From Clostridia bacterium (GTDB lineage Bacteria > Bacillota > Clostridia > Christensenellales > Aristaeellaceae): 64,000 bases of DNA. The translations under genes and the position numbers were made by a program. Each line of letters opens with the position of its first letter. Position 1 is the first letter of the stretch. Shown here one piece after another: positions 1-8,741 of this stretch. The DNA lies in NCBI GenBank assembly GCA_017527065.1, contig JAFXQO010000025.1:1-64000 (forward strand), read 5' to 3'. The notes beneath the pieces were generated by a model. The model was given only the letters and a program-made list of their open reading frames with translations. It did not search any database and had not been told where the DNA came from.

Positions 1-97
1 ATGGCGTGATTTCGTCCATGATCTCCAGGAATTCTTCTCGCTTCGTCTTCCGTTTCCGTCCGGCGTATTCCAAATCCGTAAAGGTTTGCTGCTTCAT
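1..97 (-). mobile_element. IS5-type transposase, N-terminal fragment cut by window edge
   Basis: An open frame starts at an ATG at 95-97 on the minus strand and runs off the left edge after 32 codons. Its start reads MKQQTFTDLEYAGRKRKTK and continues with an acidic stretch ending EIMDEITP. This resembles the first residues of IS5/IS1182-family transposases, in which a basic segment is followed by an F/LxxMDxIxPW motif. The preceding bases (revcomp of 98-115) are purine-rich and contain GAGAGAAAGCGAGTGAGAGCG, a weak ribosome site. I cannot see the catalytic DDE part or a convincing terminal inverted repeat, so whether the element is intact is unknown. Confidence 0.6.
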
Positions 98-166
98 CGC
101 TCTCACTCGCTTTCTCTCTTGATTATATCACTCCTTGTCTCATTCGCAACATTAATCAGTGACTAC

Positions 167-267
167 TTAGGAATTAGGAATTTTAGTTACCTGGAAAGGG
201 GAAACGACGGGGTCAGCTTTCAGAGTATATACAATTCCTAATTCCAAATTCCTAATTCCTAATTCCT
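167..267. repeat. GGAATTA-type inverted-array element, copy 1
   Basis: Two blocks built from a short GGAATTA / GGAATTGG-like unit lie in opposite orientation. The left block is 167-182 and the right block 233-267. The 50-base centre begins TAGTTACCTGG and ends AGAGTATATAC. The same arrangement recurs at 31116-31244, with centre AGTTACTCTGG...AAGGTATA. The right arm reads into the downstream end of the aminotransferase gene at 252-1436 and supplies its last codons and stop. Confidence 0.75.
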
Positions 268-1436
268 CGAACAAATTCTTTCATCCGTTCCATCGCTTCG
301 ATAACCTTGTCCGTGGCGGTGGCGTAGGAACAGCGGACGTAGCCCTCGCCGGACTCGCCGAAGGCCGTTCCGGGCACGCAGGCCACCTTCTTTTCCCTCA
401 GCAGCCGCTCGGCGAATTGCTGGGAGCTGAGGCCGGTCGACTTGATGCAGGGGAAGGTGTAGAAGGCCCCCCGGGGCTCGAAGCAGCTGAGGCCCATCTG
501 CTTATAGGCGTCCAGCATGATGCGGCGGCGGCGGTCGTAGGTGCGCACCATCTCGTTGACGTAGGCGTAGTCGGTCTCGCGGCCGACCTTGAGGGCCTCG
601 AGGGCGGCGTACTGGCCGGCCGTCGGCGCGCAGAGGATGGTGTACTGGTGCATCTTCAGCATCACCCGGAGGATCTCCGCCGGCGCGCAGGCGTAGCCCA
701 TGCGCCAGCCGGTCATGGCGAAGGCCTTGGAGAAGCCGTTCAGCGTGATCGTGCGCTCCTTCATGCCCGGGATGGAGGCAAAGCTTGCGTGCTTTTTGCC
801 GCCGTAGGTCAGTTCGGCGTAGATTTCATCCGAAATGACGATCACGTCAGTGTCCCGCAGCGCGTCGGCGATGGCCTCGAGATGGGGCCGCTCCATGATC
901 GCGCCGGTGGGGTTGTTGGGGTAGGGGAGTATGAGCGCCTTGGTGCGCGGCGTGAGGGCGGCTTTCAGGGCCTCGGGCGTGAGGCGGAACTCGTCCTCTT
1001 CCCGCGTGACGACGGGCCGGGGCACGCCGCCCGCGAAGATCACGCCGGGGCTGTAGGAGACGTAGCTCGGGTCGGGCATGAGCACCTCGTCGCCCGGCTC
1101 GACCAGCGCGCGCAGGGCCAGGTCGATGCCCTCGCTGGCGCCGACGGTCATGAAGATTTCGGTTTTCGGGTCGTAGCGCGTGCCGAAGCGCGCCTCGAGA
1201 TAGTCGCAGGCGGCCTCCCGCAGCGCCATGAGGCCGGCGTTGGCGGTGTAGTGGGTGCGGCCCTGCCGGAGCGAGTAGATGGCGGCGTCGTTCACCGACC
1301 ACTGGCTGGTGAAGTCCGGCTCGCCCACGCCCAGGGAGATGGCGTCTTTCATGGTGCTGACCACGTCGAAGAACTTGCGGATGCCGGAGGGCGGCACCTG
1401 GGCGATGCGGCTGTTGAGAACGCGGTCGTAATTCAC
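252..1436 (-). CDS. Pyridoxal-phosphate aminotransferase, class I/II
   Basis: A 394-residue fold-type I aminotransferase, probably an aspartate or aromatic amino acid transaminase acting in the cytosol. Visible family motifs are NNPTG at 174-178, SDEIYAEL at 202-209 with the PLP-pyridine Asp203, the SKAFAMTGWRMGY block with Schiff-base Lys237 and Arg245, and a C-terminal arginine region. It overlaps the upstream AsnC-family gene by four bases (ATGA), so the two are translationally coupled. The final residues GIRN come from the GGAATTA repeat at 233-267, which suggests the original stop was displaced. Substrate specificity cannot be read from sequence alone. Confidence 0.93.
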   Translation of the reverse strand: MNYDRVLNSRIAQVPPSGIRKFFDVVSTMKDAISLGVGEPDFTSQWSVNDAAIYSLRQGRTHYTANAGLMALREAACDYLEARFGTRYDPKTEIFMTVGASEGIDLALRALVEPGDEVLMPDPSYVSYSPGVIFAGGVPRPVVTREEDEFRLTPEALKAALTPRTKALILPYPNNPTGAIMERPHLEAIADALRDTDVIVISDEIYAELTYGGKKHASFASIPGMKERTITLNGFSKAFAMTGWRMGYACAPAEILRVMLKMHQYTILCAPTAGQYAALEALKVGRETDYAYVNEMVRTYDRRRRIMLDAYKQMGLSCFEPRGAFYTFPCIKSTGLSSQQFAERLLREKKVACVPGTAFGESGEGYVRCSYATATDKVIEAMERMKEFVRGIRN

Positions 1437-1927
1437 GGCGAGATCACCAGCCGTTCATCCTGCCGGCGATCCTCGAAGATCACGCCCTCCAGCTTGTACT
1501 TTTTCAGCACGAAGTGCGTGGCCGTGGAGAGCACGTGGTCCAGCGTGGACAGCTTTTCCGCCACGAACAGCGCCAGCTGCTTCATACTCGAGGCCTTCAC
1601 GGTGACCATCAGGTCGTAAGCGCCGCTCATGAGGTAGACGCTGGAGACTTCGTCAAAGCGGTAGATCTGCTCGGCGATGGCGTCGAAGCCCTCGTCGCGC
1701 TGGGGCGTGACGCGCACCTCGATGACCGCCTCCACCTGGTCGGCCTCCACGCGGTCCCAGTTGATCATGGCCGGGTATTTCAGGATGATCTTCTGGGCCT
1801 CGAGGCTGCGGATGACGGCGGTGACCTCCTCCTCCGAGTGGCCGGTCATCACGGCGATCCGGGCCGGCGTTGTGCGCGCGTCGTTAAAGAGGATTTCGAG
1901 AATGGAGAGTTCAAGGTCGCGAATCAT
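1433..1927 (-). CDS. Lrp/AsnC-family transcriptional regulator
   Basis: A 164-residue regulator with an N-terminal winged-helix DNA-binding domain (about 1-60) and a C-terminal RAM ligand-binding domain with the beta-rich VEAVIEVRV core. Lrp/AsnC proteins sense amino acids and control their metabolism. The ATG at 1927 is chosen because GGGAGG precedes it by 10 bases; an in-frame start at 1948 lacks such a site. It is the first gene of a two-gene unit with the aminotransferase, and a strong promoter lies at 1988-2016. Control of its own operon by amino acid level is an inference from this pairing. Confidence 0.92.
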   Translation of the reverse strand: MIRDLELSILEILFNDARTTPARIAVMTGHSEEEVTAVIRSLEAQKIILKYPAMINWDRVEADQVEAVIEVRVTPQRDEGFDAIAEQIYRFDEVSSVYLMSGAYDLMVTVKASSMKQLALFVAEKLSTLDHVLSTATHFVLKKYKLEGVIFEDRRQDERLVISP

Positions 1928-1987
1928 GGCGTGGGTCCTCCCGGTCAAATGTCGTGCGCGCCGCCGGGGCGCGCCGTATATTGCACT

Positions 1988-2016
1988 ATTATAAATTATC
2001 TTTTCCGCCGAGTCAA
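1988..2016 (-). promoter_or_regulatory. Sigma-A-type promoter for AsnC-aminotransferase operon
   Basis: Minus strand reads TTGACT (2011-2016), a 17-base spacer, then TATAAT (1988-1993). It sits about 60 bases upstream of the ATG at 1927. Confidence 0.85.
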
Positions 2017-2026
2017 CCGCGCCAAT

Positions 2027-2063
2027 GAAAAAAGGGGGCGGACGCTCGCGCGTCCGCCCCCTT
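2027..2063 (-). terminator. Rho-independent terminator of the Lpl-type importer operon
   Basis: A perfect 14-base stem (2032-2045 with 2050-2063) and a 4-base loop are followed on the minus strand by a run of six U. It lies about 40 bases after the stop of the binding-protein gene at 2104. Confidence 0.92.
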
Positions 2064-2103
2064 GGACCATGGCTTTATGCCGTGCGCCGGTTCATGCGAT
2101 TCA

Positions 2104-3714
2104 TCAGCCGGCCTTGTAGGCGGTGTAGTAATCGATGTAGTAGCTCAGCAGCTCGTCGTAGCCCAGGTCGTGGATGGTCTTGAAGAACTCAGCCAGGTTC
2201 TCCTCGGTCATTTCCTTCTCGCCGGAGATGAAGGCCACGTAGTTCTCCATCACATAGGCGTTGATGTCGGTGCGCAGCTCGGTCACGCGCTCCTGGACGT
2301 CCGCCTCGAAGAAGACGATGTTCGGATAGGTGGCCACGAGGTAGGGCAGCACGTTCTCATCAACCTTGTTGTTCCACTTGGTGGGGTTGTAGGGCCTCTT
2401 GGCCTCGCCCCACATGTCGATGTTCAGGCCCAGGTAGCCGCCGATGATGCCCTGGATGCGGCGGTTCTGATAGTCGCCGAAGCTGGTGTAGTCGCCGTCC
2501 TGGACTTCCTGGCAGGTGTAGGAGTAACGGCCGTCTTCGCCCTTCACGGCGGTGTAGCCGCTCTTCAGGCCATACAGGTACTCGGTCTCCTCGGCGGAGG
2601 GGCCCCAGTGGCTCATGAGGTAGTTGTCATAGTCATACAGCCAGTCAACCCACTTCATCAGGCGCTCAACCTTGCTCTCGTCGCAGGTGGAGGAGATGTT
2701 GAAGCTCTGGCAGTTGATAGCGTTGTAGCTGCGGGCGATGGCGGGGGTGTCGTTCCAGGCAGAGGTCAGCGGGATGGCCGCGGTCCACTCGTTGGGATCG
2801 ATGGCGTTGGAGGTGTTCTGGTCGAAGCCGGTCAGGTCCTCGGCCTTCTGGGCCGCGGTCTGGTTGCCGGCGTACTGATCGTCGAACACATCGGCGGAGA
2901 AGTAGCCCTTCGCGATGTAGTCCTTCATGACCTTCATGAACTCGGGGAAGCGCTCTTCATCGGCATAGATGAAGCAGGGCTGGCCGTCCACGTCGTCCAG
3001 CGCGATCTGGGTCAGATAGCTGGCGGAGTCGGTGATCCAGCCGAAGGCGTTGGCGATGAAGCGGGGCTGGTTGCCCAGGTCGCCGGTCAGCGGAACGATG
3101 GTCTTGCCTTCGTTCTCGGGCAGTTTCTCGCGCTCCTTGAACGCAGCCATGACCTCGGTGAACTCATCCAGGGTGGTGGGCATCGCAAGGCCCGCCTCGT
3201 CCAGCCAGCGCTGATTGATGTAGAAGGTCATCAGCGGGGACTCGGCGTTCTGGATGACGCCCAGGCTGTAGATGTGGCCGTCGGGCGCGGTGATGGTGGT
3301 CTTGTAATCCGGATGCGCCTCGTAGATACGGCTCAGGTTGGGCATGATCTCGGGGGTGATGTACTCATCCAGCGCGATCAGGTTGCCGTTGGTGACGCCC
3401 TGCTCGACGACCAGGCCGCTGCTCATAAAGAACTGATAGAACACGTCAACCATGTCGCCGGAAGCGAACATCGTGCTCTTCGTGGTGGTGGAGTCGTTGG
3501 ACTGGGTGACGGTGAAGTCGATGCCGAAATACTCGCGGCAGAAATCCCACCACCAGATGTCGGCGGCGTCGCCCTGGCTGGAGCGCTGATACACAGCGAT
3601 GGTGGCCTTGATGGGCTCATCATAGCCGCCGAAGTACTTGCCTTCCGCAGACGCGAAAGAGAAGCAGCCCAGCGCGAGGACGAGAACAAGGAGGAGACTA
3701 AGCAGTTTCTTCAT
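2104..3714 (-). CDS. Extracellular sugar-binding protein, LplA/YtcQ type
   Basis: A 536-residue binding protein of a CUT1 carbohydrate ABC importer, long as in the LplA/YtcQ branch. The start at 3714 gives a classic signal peptide beginning MKKLLSLLLVLVLALG and ending ASA before EGKYFGG, consistent with signal peptidase I. A Cys in ALGC is a poor lipobox. AAAGGGG lies 10 bases upstream; the longer frame back to 3855 has no such site. It is the last gene after two permeases, in contrast to the binding-protein-first order in Bacillus lplABC. A cluster of hairpins separates it from the permease gene and may set its expression level. The substrate is unknown, plausibly an oligosaccharide. Confidence 0.9.
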   Translation of the reverse strand: MKKLLSLLLVLVLALGCFSFASAEGKYFGGYDEPIKATIAVYQRSSQGDAADIWWWDFCREYFGIDFTVTQSNDSTTTKSTMFASGDMVDVFYQFFMSSGLVVEQGVTNGNLIALDEYITPEIMPNLSRIYEAHPDYKTTITAPDGHIYSLGVIQNAESPLMTFYINQRWLDEAGLAMPTTLDEFTEVMAAFKEREKLPENEGKTIVPLTGDLGNQPRFIANAFGWITDSASYLTQIALDDVDGQPCFIYADEERFPEFMKVMKDYIAKGYFSADVFDDQYAGNQTAAQKAEDLTGFDQNTSNAIDPNEWTAAIPLTSAWNDTPAIARSYNAINCQSFNISSTCDESKVERLMKWVDWLYDYDNYLMSHWGPSAEETEYLYGLKSGYTAVKGEDGRYSYTCQEVQDGDYTSFGDYQNRRIQGIIGGYLGLNIDMWGEAKRPYNPTKWNNKVDENVLPYLVATYPNIVFFEADVQERVTELRTDINAYVMENYVAFISGEKEMTEENLAEFFKTIHDLGYDELLSYYIDYYTAYKAG

Positions 3715-3787
3715 GGTTCTGAAACCCCTTTCTTTATTTCTCATGGCCTCATGGCCAGTGAGTTCACATAAGCACACCCTTGGGGTT

Positions 3788-3952
3788 GTCAGGGGCCGCA
3801 GCCCCTGACTTTCAATCCGCAGCGCCGGCTTTGCCGGCGCGAGGACGCGAACCAAGTGTTCGCTTCCTTGCGGATTTTCCGCCCGGAAACCGCCGCAGCG
3901 GTTTCAGGAAAATCCGAGGGGGTGTCTGCGAGGGGGAAAAGTTCCCCCTCGC
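3788..3952. repeat. Cluster of four intergenic hairpins between permease and binding-protein genes
   Basis: The spacer holds four perfect stem-loops: 3788-3809 (9-base arms, CGCA loop), 3822-3840 (8-base arms), a nested pair 3872-3915 enclosing 3886-3905 (arms GGATTTTCC and GAAACCGC, CGCA loop) and 3928-3952 (11-base arms). Two of the loops are CGCA. None is followed by a U-run on the minus strand. They look more like REP-type or mRNA-stabilising structures than a terminator. Confidence 0.8.
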
Positions 3953-3959
3953 AATGGCG

Positions 3960-4901
3960 TTAGCCCTTCAGCGAGCCGATCATGACGCCCTTCACAAAGT
4001 ATTTCTGAACGAAAGGATAGAGGATCAGCATCGGCAGGCAGGCGATGAAGATGATGGCGTATTTGGTGGTGAACATCAGGAAGGCCTGGTGCTGCATCAT
4101 GGCGATGTCTTCCTGAGTCATTTGCTGGATGTCCAGCGACTGGGTCTGGTTCTCGATCAGGATCTGCCTCAGGCGCAGCTGCAGCGGCCACTTGGTCTGG
4201 TCGGTGATGTAGATGAAGGCGGTGTACCAGCTGCCCCAGGTGCCCACCGCCGCGTACAGCGCCATGACGGCGATGATCGCGCCGGAGAGCGGCACCGCGA
4301 TGCGCAGGAAGGTCTGCCACTCGCTGGCGCCGTCGATGTAAGCCGATTCGTACACCTCCTGGGGGATCGAGGTCTGGAAGAAGGTGCGGGTGATGACCAG
4401 GTTCGAGTAGCCCACGCCCATGCCCAGGATCATGATCCACCGGGTGTTGATGAGGCCCAGGCTCTTGTTCAGCATGTAGCTGGGGATCAGGCCGCCGGAG
4501 AGGAACATGGTGATGAAGAAATACCAGGTGATGACCACGCGGCCGGGCAGATTCTTTTTTGACAGCGCGTAGGCCGAGGGGATGGTCAGGATCAGCACGT
4601 AGAGGGTGTGCACCACGGTGTAAAAGATGGTATTGCCGTAGCCGATCCAGATGGATTTGGTCTCAAACACCTTCTGGTAGGCCTCGACGGAGAACGTCTT
4701 CGGCCAGAAGTACAGCCGGCCCAGTGCCGCCTCCTCGGGCGTGGCGAAGGACACGATCAGCACGTACCACATGGGGTAGATCATGGTGAGGGTGATCAGG
4801 CCGATGATGAGGATGTTCACCGTGTCGAAGATCACGTCGCCGCGGGAGCGCTTGATGTGATTTTTATGCCGGGCAGGCAGTTTTGCGGGAGCGGTCGTCA
4901 T
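3960..4901 (-). CDS. Sugar ABC transporter permease, LplC/MalG-like
   Basis: A 313-residue inner-membrane subunit with about six membrane segments, starting near residue 25. The EAA loop that contacts the ATPase is seen in the YESAYIDGASEWQTFLRIAVP region, and the protein ends in the KYFVKGVMIGSLKG tail typical of the MalG branch. The ATG at 4901 is preferred over 4925 because GGAAGGGAGG precedes it. It lies 17 bases after the partner permease gene and pairs with that protein as the heterodimeric channel. No ATP-binding subunit is encoded here. Confidence 0.93.
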   Translation of the reverse strand: MTTAPAKLPARHKNHIKRSRGDVIFDTVNILIIGLITLTMIYPMWYVLIVSFATPEEAALGRLYFWPKTFSVEAYQKVFETKSIWIGYGNTIFYTVVHTLYVLILTIPSAYALSKKNLPGRVVITWYFFITMFLSGGLIPSYMLNKSLGLINTRWIMILGMGVGYSNLVITRTFFQTSIPQEVYESAYIDGASEWQTFLRIAVPLSGAIIAVMALYAAVGTWGSWYTAFIYITDQTKWPLQLRLRQILIENQTQSLDIQQMTQEDIAMMQHQAFLMFTTKYAIIFIACLPMLILYPFVQKYFVKGVMIGSLKG

Positions 4902-4918
4902 GTCGTTTCCTCCCTTCC

Positions 4919-5872
4919 TTACCACAGCGCCACGTCGGAGACCTTGCGGGCGATGGTGTTCGTGAGGATGATCAGGACCAGGTTGACGAAGGTGTTGAAC
5001 AGGCCGATGGCGGCGGAGGTATCCCAGTAGGTGGTGGAGCCGCCCGCGCCCAGCGTCAGTTCGTAAACATAAGTGGAAATCACGCGGCTGGCGGAGATGT
5101 TGCGCTGGGTCTGCAGGAGGAATACCTTTTCAAAGCCCACGCCGAGGATGCCGCCCACCCGCAGGATGAGCATGATCACGATGGTGGGCATGATCGTCGG
5201 GATGTTGATGTGCCTGATGATGTCCAGGCGGTTCGCGCCGTCCAGACGCGCCGCCTCGATGAGATCGGGGGAGACGTTGGCCAGGTTCGCCAGGTAGATG
5301 ATCGTGCCCCAGCCCAGGCCCTGCCACACGCCCGACCACACGTACAGGTGGTCGAACACGCTGGGTTTATACAGGAAGGCGACGGGCTCGCCGCCCAGCG
5401 CTTTGATGACGTTGTTTACGATGCCGTCCGACGCGTTGAAGAACATGTGGATCATGGCGCAGACCACAACGGTGGAGATGAAGTGCGGCATGTAGCTGAT
5501 CATCTGCACGGTCTTTTTGAACTTGGCGCTGGTCAGCTCGTTGATCATCAGCGCGAAGATGATCGCGCAGGGGAAGGTGCAGAAAGAATACAGCGATATG
5601 CGCACCGTGTTCCACAGGATCTGCCAGAACATCGGCCGGTTGAAGAACCACTCGAAGTGCTTGAAGCCATACCACGGGCTGCCCAGAATGCCCATCTTGG
5701 GCTTATAGTCTTTGAAGGCGATGACCACGCCGTAAAGCGGAATATAGTGCCAGATGAACGTGGTGACGATGGGGGGCAGGACCAGCAGGTACAGCTGCCA
5801 GTAGCGCTTGAGGCGCCTGACAACATCCGCCCACCAGTCTCCCTTTTTCCGGGTGGCTCCCGCGTTGACCAT
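4919..5872 (-). CDS. Sugar ABC transporter permease, LplB/MalF-like
   Basis: A 317-residue membrane protein with six predicted segments; the first one follows a basic N-terminus (RRLKRYWQLYLLVLPP). The ATPase-contact loop is IEAARLDGANRLDIIRHINIP. It is the first gene of the importer operon, with GGAGG nine bases before the ATG and a consensus promoter at 5956-5984. It forms the transmembrane channel together with the 3960-4901 product. The absence of a nucleotide-binding subunit suggests use of a shared MsmX-type ATPase, as is known for CUT1 importers of Firmicutes. Confidence 0.93.
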   Translation of the reverse strand: MVNAGATRKKGDWWADVVRRLKRYWQLYLLVLPPIVTTFIWHYIPLYGVVIAFKDYKPKMGILGSPWYGFKHFEWFFNRPMFWQILWNTVRISLYSFCTFPCAIIFALMINELTSAKFKKTVQMISYMPHFISTVVVCAMIHMFFNASDGIVNNVIKALGGEPVAFLYKPSVFDHLYVWSGVWQGLGWGTIIYLANLANVSPDLIEAARLDGANRLDIIRHINIPTIMPTIVIMLILRVGGILGVGFEKVFLLQTQRNISASRVISTYVYELTLGAGGSTTYWDTSAAIGLFNTFVNLVLIILTNTIARKVSDVALW

Positions 5873-5955
5873 AACCTATTCCTCCGTTGTCTCCTCTGCG
5901 CAAATTGTTTTTGTTTTTCCGTAAGCGGAGAAACCGCCTCCGTCATGTTGCCATA

Positions 5956-5984
5956 ATTATACAGTGTTCTTTACAGAATGTCAA
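5956..5984 (-). promoter_or_regulatory. Consensus promoter of Lpl-type importer operon
   Basis: Minus strand TTGACA (5979-5984), 17-base spacer, TATAAT (5956-5961): a perfect match to the housekeeping consensus. It lies 84 bases upstream of the first permease start. Confidence 0.92.
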
Positions 5985-6023
5985 CAGTTAGGTGCGGATT
6001 ATTACGGTAAGAATAATAAAGTA

Positions 6024-6066
6024 AATTCCCAAAGAAACTTCCGTATTGGAGCTTGCTTTGGGAATT
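6024..6066 (-). terminator. Stem-loop after GGDEF gene, probable terminator
   Basis: An 11-base perfect inverted repeat (6024-6034 with 6056-6066) with a 21-base loop that can partly extend the stem. On the minus strand it is followed by a U-rich stretch (TACTTTATTATT). It lies 10 bases after the stop codon at 6077. Confidence 0.65.
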
Positions 6067-6076
6067 CAGACTTAGT

Positions 6077-6898
6077 TTATCTGCCTGCTTTGCCGGCCTT
6101 TGCCGCCTTGAGCGCCAGCTTGTCCTCGTACATCCGCCGGTCCGCCTCGGCCAGGACCGCCTCCAGGTCGTAGCCCGCGTCGCCGTAGGCGGCGCCGCAG
6201 GCAATTTCGCATTCGATGCCGTCCTCCACTCGGTTGAGTTCCCGAAGGCCCTCCGCCCATTTCCGGCGCAGCGCTTCCGCTTCCGGCCGGCGCATGTGCA
6301 GCGCCACGACCACGAACTCGTCCCCGCCCACCCGGAAGGGGATCACGTTGCGGGCCTCAATGCGCTTCAGGCTCTCGGCGGCTTTTTTGATCAGCCTGTC
6401 CCCCGCTTCGTGGCCGTAGGTGTCGTTCATGTGTTTCAGGTTATTGACGTCCATATTGAACACGACGATGGCGTTCTGGGTGCGGAACAGGGTCGTTTTC
6501 AGCTCCATAAACTTACCTTTGTTGTACAGGCCGGTCAGGCCGTCGTGCTCCTTCTCGACTTTCAGCGCCTTGGAATAATCCGTTATGTCCCGGAACAGAT
6601 CCATGTACAGGCTGGTATCCACCAGGTGATGGATCTGAAACAGCTCGCCGCCTTCTGAAAACGTGGAGGTGATGACCATGTAGGTCTTCCCGTCGCTTTG
6701 GCGCAGCAGGTCCCAGGCTTCGCTCCGCTGCCCCTCCCGCGCAGGAGGGCAGGCCGCGGCCCAGTTGGTCTTCTCTTTTCCAATAAAAGCGCTCTTCTCA
6801 TCGGCATAGACCACTGCGCCGGAGGCGTCGGTGATCAGGTTGCCGCCAATGTCGTCTCTGAAAAAGCGCAGGATCGCGCTGTCAGCATTCAATCGCAT
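6077..6898 (-). CDS. GGDEF-domain protein, probable diguanylate cyclase
   Basis: A 273-residue protein with a PAS-like N-terminal half (about 1-110) and a C-terminal GGDEF domain. The signature RVGGDEFVVV is intact, as are the DGLTGLYNKGKF entry motif and the NMDVNNLKHMNDTYGHEAGD metal and nucleotide region. This supports synthesis of cyclic di-GMP from two GTP. No RxxD inhibitory site is seen five residues before GGDEF. I chose ATG 6898 because GGAG lies upstream; 6970 is an alternative adding 24 residues. It has no membrane segment, so it is probably cytosolic. It follows guaA, a GTP-pathway gene, which may be coincidence. Confidence 0.88.
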   Translation of the reverse strand: MRLNADSAILRFFRDDIGGNLITDASGAVVYADEKSAFIGKEKTNWAAACPPAREGQRSEAWDLLRQSDGKTYMVITSTFSEGGELFQIHHLVDTSLYMDLFRDITDYSKALKVEKEHDGLTGLYNKGKFMELKTTLFRTQNAIVVFNMDVNNLKHMNDTYGHEAGDRLIKKAAESLKRIEARNVIPFRVGGDEFVVVALHMRRPEAEALRRKWAEGLRELNRVEDGIECEIACGAAYGDAGYDLEAVLAEADRRMYEDKLALKAAKAGKAGR

Positions 6899-7020
6899 AT
6901 CTTCATTTCTCCATTCGCCTTGCCCGGCCAATCGAACTGGGGCATTCTGTTTTTTCGCCGCTTTTGCCATCCTTCAGGGGCTTCGTTATTGGCGGAAGAT
7001 GGGGAAGGGGGATCTGGGCG

Positions 7021-8559
7021 TCATTCCCACTCCACCGTTCCCGGCGGCTTCGACGTAATATCATACACCACCCTGTTCACGTGCTCCACTTCGTTGATGA
7101 TGCGGTTCGATATGCGGCCGAGCACCTCGTAGGGGAGCTTCGCCCAGTCGGCGGTCATGAAGTCGTCCGTCGTCACGGCGCGGATGGCGATCAATTCGTC
7201 GTATGTGCGCGCGTCGCCCATCACGCCGACCGTCCGCACGCCCGGCAGCACGGCGAAGAACTGCGCCGCCCTGTCCTCGCAGCCGCTCTTTTTCATCTCG
7301 TCCCGCAGCACCCAGTCGGCCTCCTGCAGGATCTTCACGCGCTCCGCCGTGACTTCGCCGATCACGCGCACGCCCAGGCCCGGCCCGGGGAAGGGCTGCC
7401 GCCAGACCAGCTCCCGCGGGATGCCCAGCTTTTCTCCCACGCGGCGCACCTCGTCCTTGAACAGGTCCTTCAAGGGCTCGATGACGCCGCTGAAGGCGAT
7501 GTCTTCGGGCAGCTTCACCTGGTTGTGATGCGTCTTGATGGTGGCTGCGTCGCCCTTGCCGCTCTCGATGCGGTCGGGATAGATCGTGCCCTGGGCGAAG
7601 AAGCCGCCGCTGTAGCGCGCGCGGATCTCGTCCCAGAACACCCGGTAGAACTCGGTGCCGATGATCCGGCGCTTGGCCTCCGGGTCGGTCACGCCCTTCA
7701 AATGGGAGAGGAACGCTTCCTGGCAGTTGACGCGCACGAAGTTCATGTCGAAAAGGCGCGTGAACGTCTCCTCCACGAAGTCGCCCTCGTCCTTGCGCAT
7801 CAGGCCCTGGTCGACGAACACGCAGGTGAGCTGTCTGCCCACCGCGCGGCTCAGAAGCGCCGCCGCCACCGAACTGTCCACGCCCCCCGACAGGCCCAGC
7901 ACCACGCCCTGGCCGCCGATTTCCCGGCGCAGGCGCGATACCGTCTCCTCGATGAAGTTGTCCATCACCCAGTCGCCCTTCACGCCGCAGGCCAGGAACA
8001 GGAAGTTGTGCAGGATCTGCTGGCCGAATTCGGAGTGGGTCACCTCGGGATGGAACTGCACCGCGTACAGCCCGCGGGCGGCGTCCTCCATGGCGGCGCA
8101 GGGGCAGCTGTCCGTGCGGGCGGTGACGGCGAAGCCCTCCGGCGGGCGCGAGATGTAGTCCGTGTGGCTCATCCAGCACACGCTCGCCTCCGGCAGCCCG
8201 GCGAAGAGCAGGCTGTTCGGGGAGACGCGCATCTCCACGCGGCCATATTCGCGGCCCGGCGCGCGCTCGATCTTTCCGCCCAGCATCCAGGCCATCAGCT
8301 GCGCGCCGTAGCAGATGCCCAGCACGGGAATGCCCAGATCGAGAATGTCCGCCGAATAGTGGGGCGATTCCTCGAGGTAGACGCTGTTCGGCCCGCCGGT
8401 GAAGATGACGCCCCTGTAGCCGCCCGCGCGGATGACGCTGAGCGGGGTGGTGTAGGGCAGTATCTCGCAGTACACGTGCTGGTCGCGCACGCGCCGGGCG
8501 ATCAGCTGGTTGTACTGCCCGCCGAAATCCAGAACGAGGATCTTTTCGGTCGCTGCCAT
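7021..8559 (-). CDS. guaA: GMP synthase (glutamine-hydrolysing)
   Basis: A 512-residue enzyme converting XMP, glutamine and ATP to GMP, the last step of guanine nucleotide synthesis. The N-terminal class I amidotransferase has the nucleophile motif GICYGAQ and the HPEVTHSEFG histidine-glutamate block. The central ATP pyrophosphatase has the P-loop LGLSGGVDSSVAAALL, and the C-terminal dimerisation domain ends KPPGTVEWE, the standard GuaA terminus. Length matches the family. AGGAAGGAG precedes the ATG. A weak promoter is visible at 8610-8639. Confidence 0.98.
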   Translation of the reverse strand: MAATEKILVLDFGGQYNQLIARRVRDQHVYCEILPYTTPLSVIRAGGYRGVIFTGGPNSVYLEESPHYSADILDLGIPVLGICYGAQLMAWMLGGKIERAPGREYGRVEMRVSPNSLLFAGLPEASVCWMSHTDYISRPPEGFAVTARTDSCPCAAMEDAARGLYAVQFHPEVTHSEFGQQILHNFLFLACGVKGDWVMDNFIEETVSRLRREIGGQGVVLGLSGGVDSSVAAALLSRAVGRQLTCVFVDQGLMRKDEGDFVEETFTRLFDMNFVRVNCQEAFLSHLKGVTDPEAKRRIIGTEFYRVFWDEIRARYSGGFFAQGTIYPDRIESGKGDAATIKTHHNQVKLPEDIAFSGVIEPLKDLFKDEVRRVGEKLGIPRELVWRQPFPGPGLGVRVIGEVTAERVKILQEADWVLRDEMKKSGCEDRAAQFFAVLPGVRTVGVMGDARTYDELIAIRAVTTDDFMTADWAKLPYEVLGRISNRIINEVEHVNRVVYDITSKPPGTVEWE

Positions 8560-8609
8560 GAATTCGCTCCTTCCTGTGCGTCGTCATGAGCCGTCTTTCC
8601 GATGCCCAC

Positions 8610-8639
8610 ATATTACATCGGCGCGGGGGGCTTTTTCAA
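8610..8639 (-). promoter_or_regulatory. Possible guaA promoter
   Basis: Minus strand TTGAAA (8634-8639), 18-base spacer, TAATAT (8610-8615). The match is moderate. I looked for a purine riboswitch in this leader and saw none. Confidence 0.45.
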
Positions 8640-8741
8640 CGGCGTTTGTGAAAAAATTGCGTTGAAGCCGCCGCCGCCCTGCAAAAAATGAGGCGGCGTC
8701 GTGCAATTTCAAGGCGATTTACAATAAAACGACGGTTTGTC

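Noticed and set aside
2062-3771. Plus-strand open frame of 569 codons
   Set aside because: It is antisense to the sugar-binding protein, whose signal peptide, ribosome site and terminator all fit.
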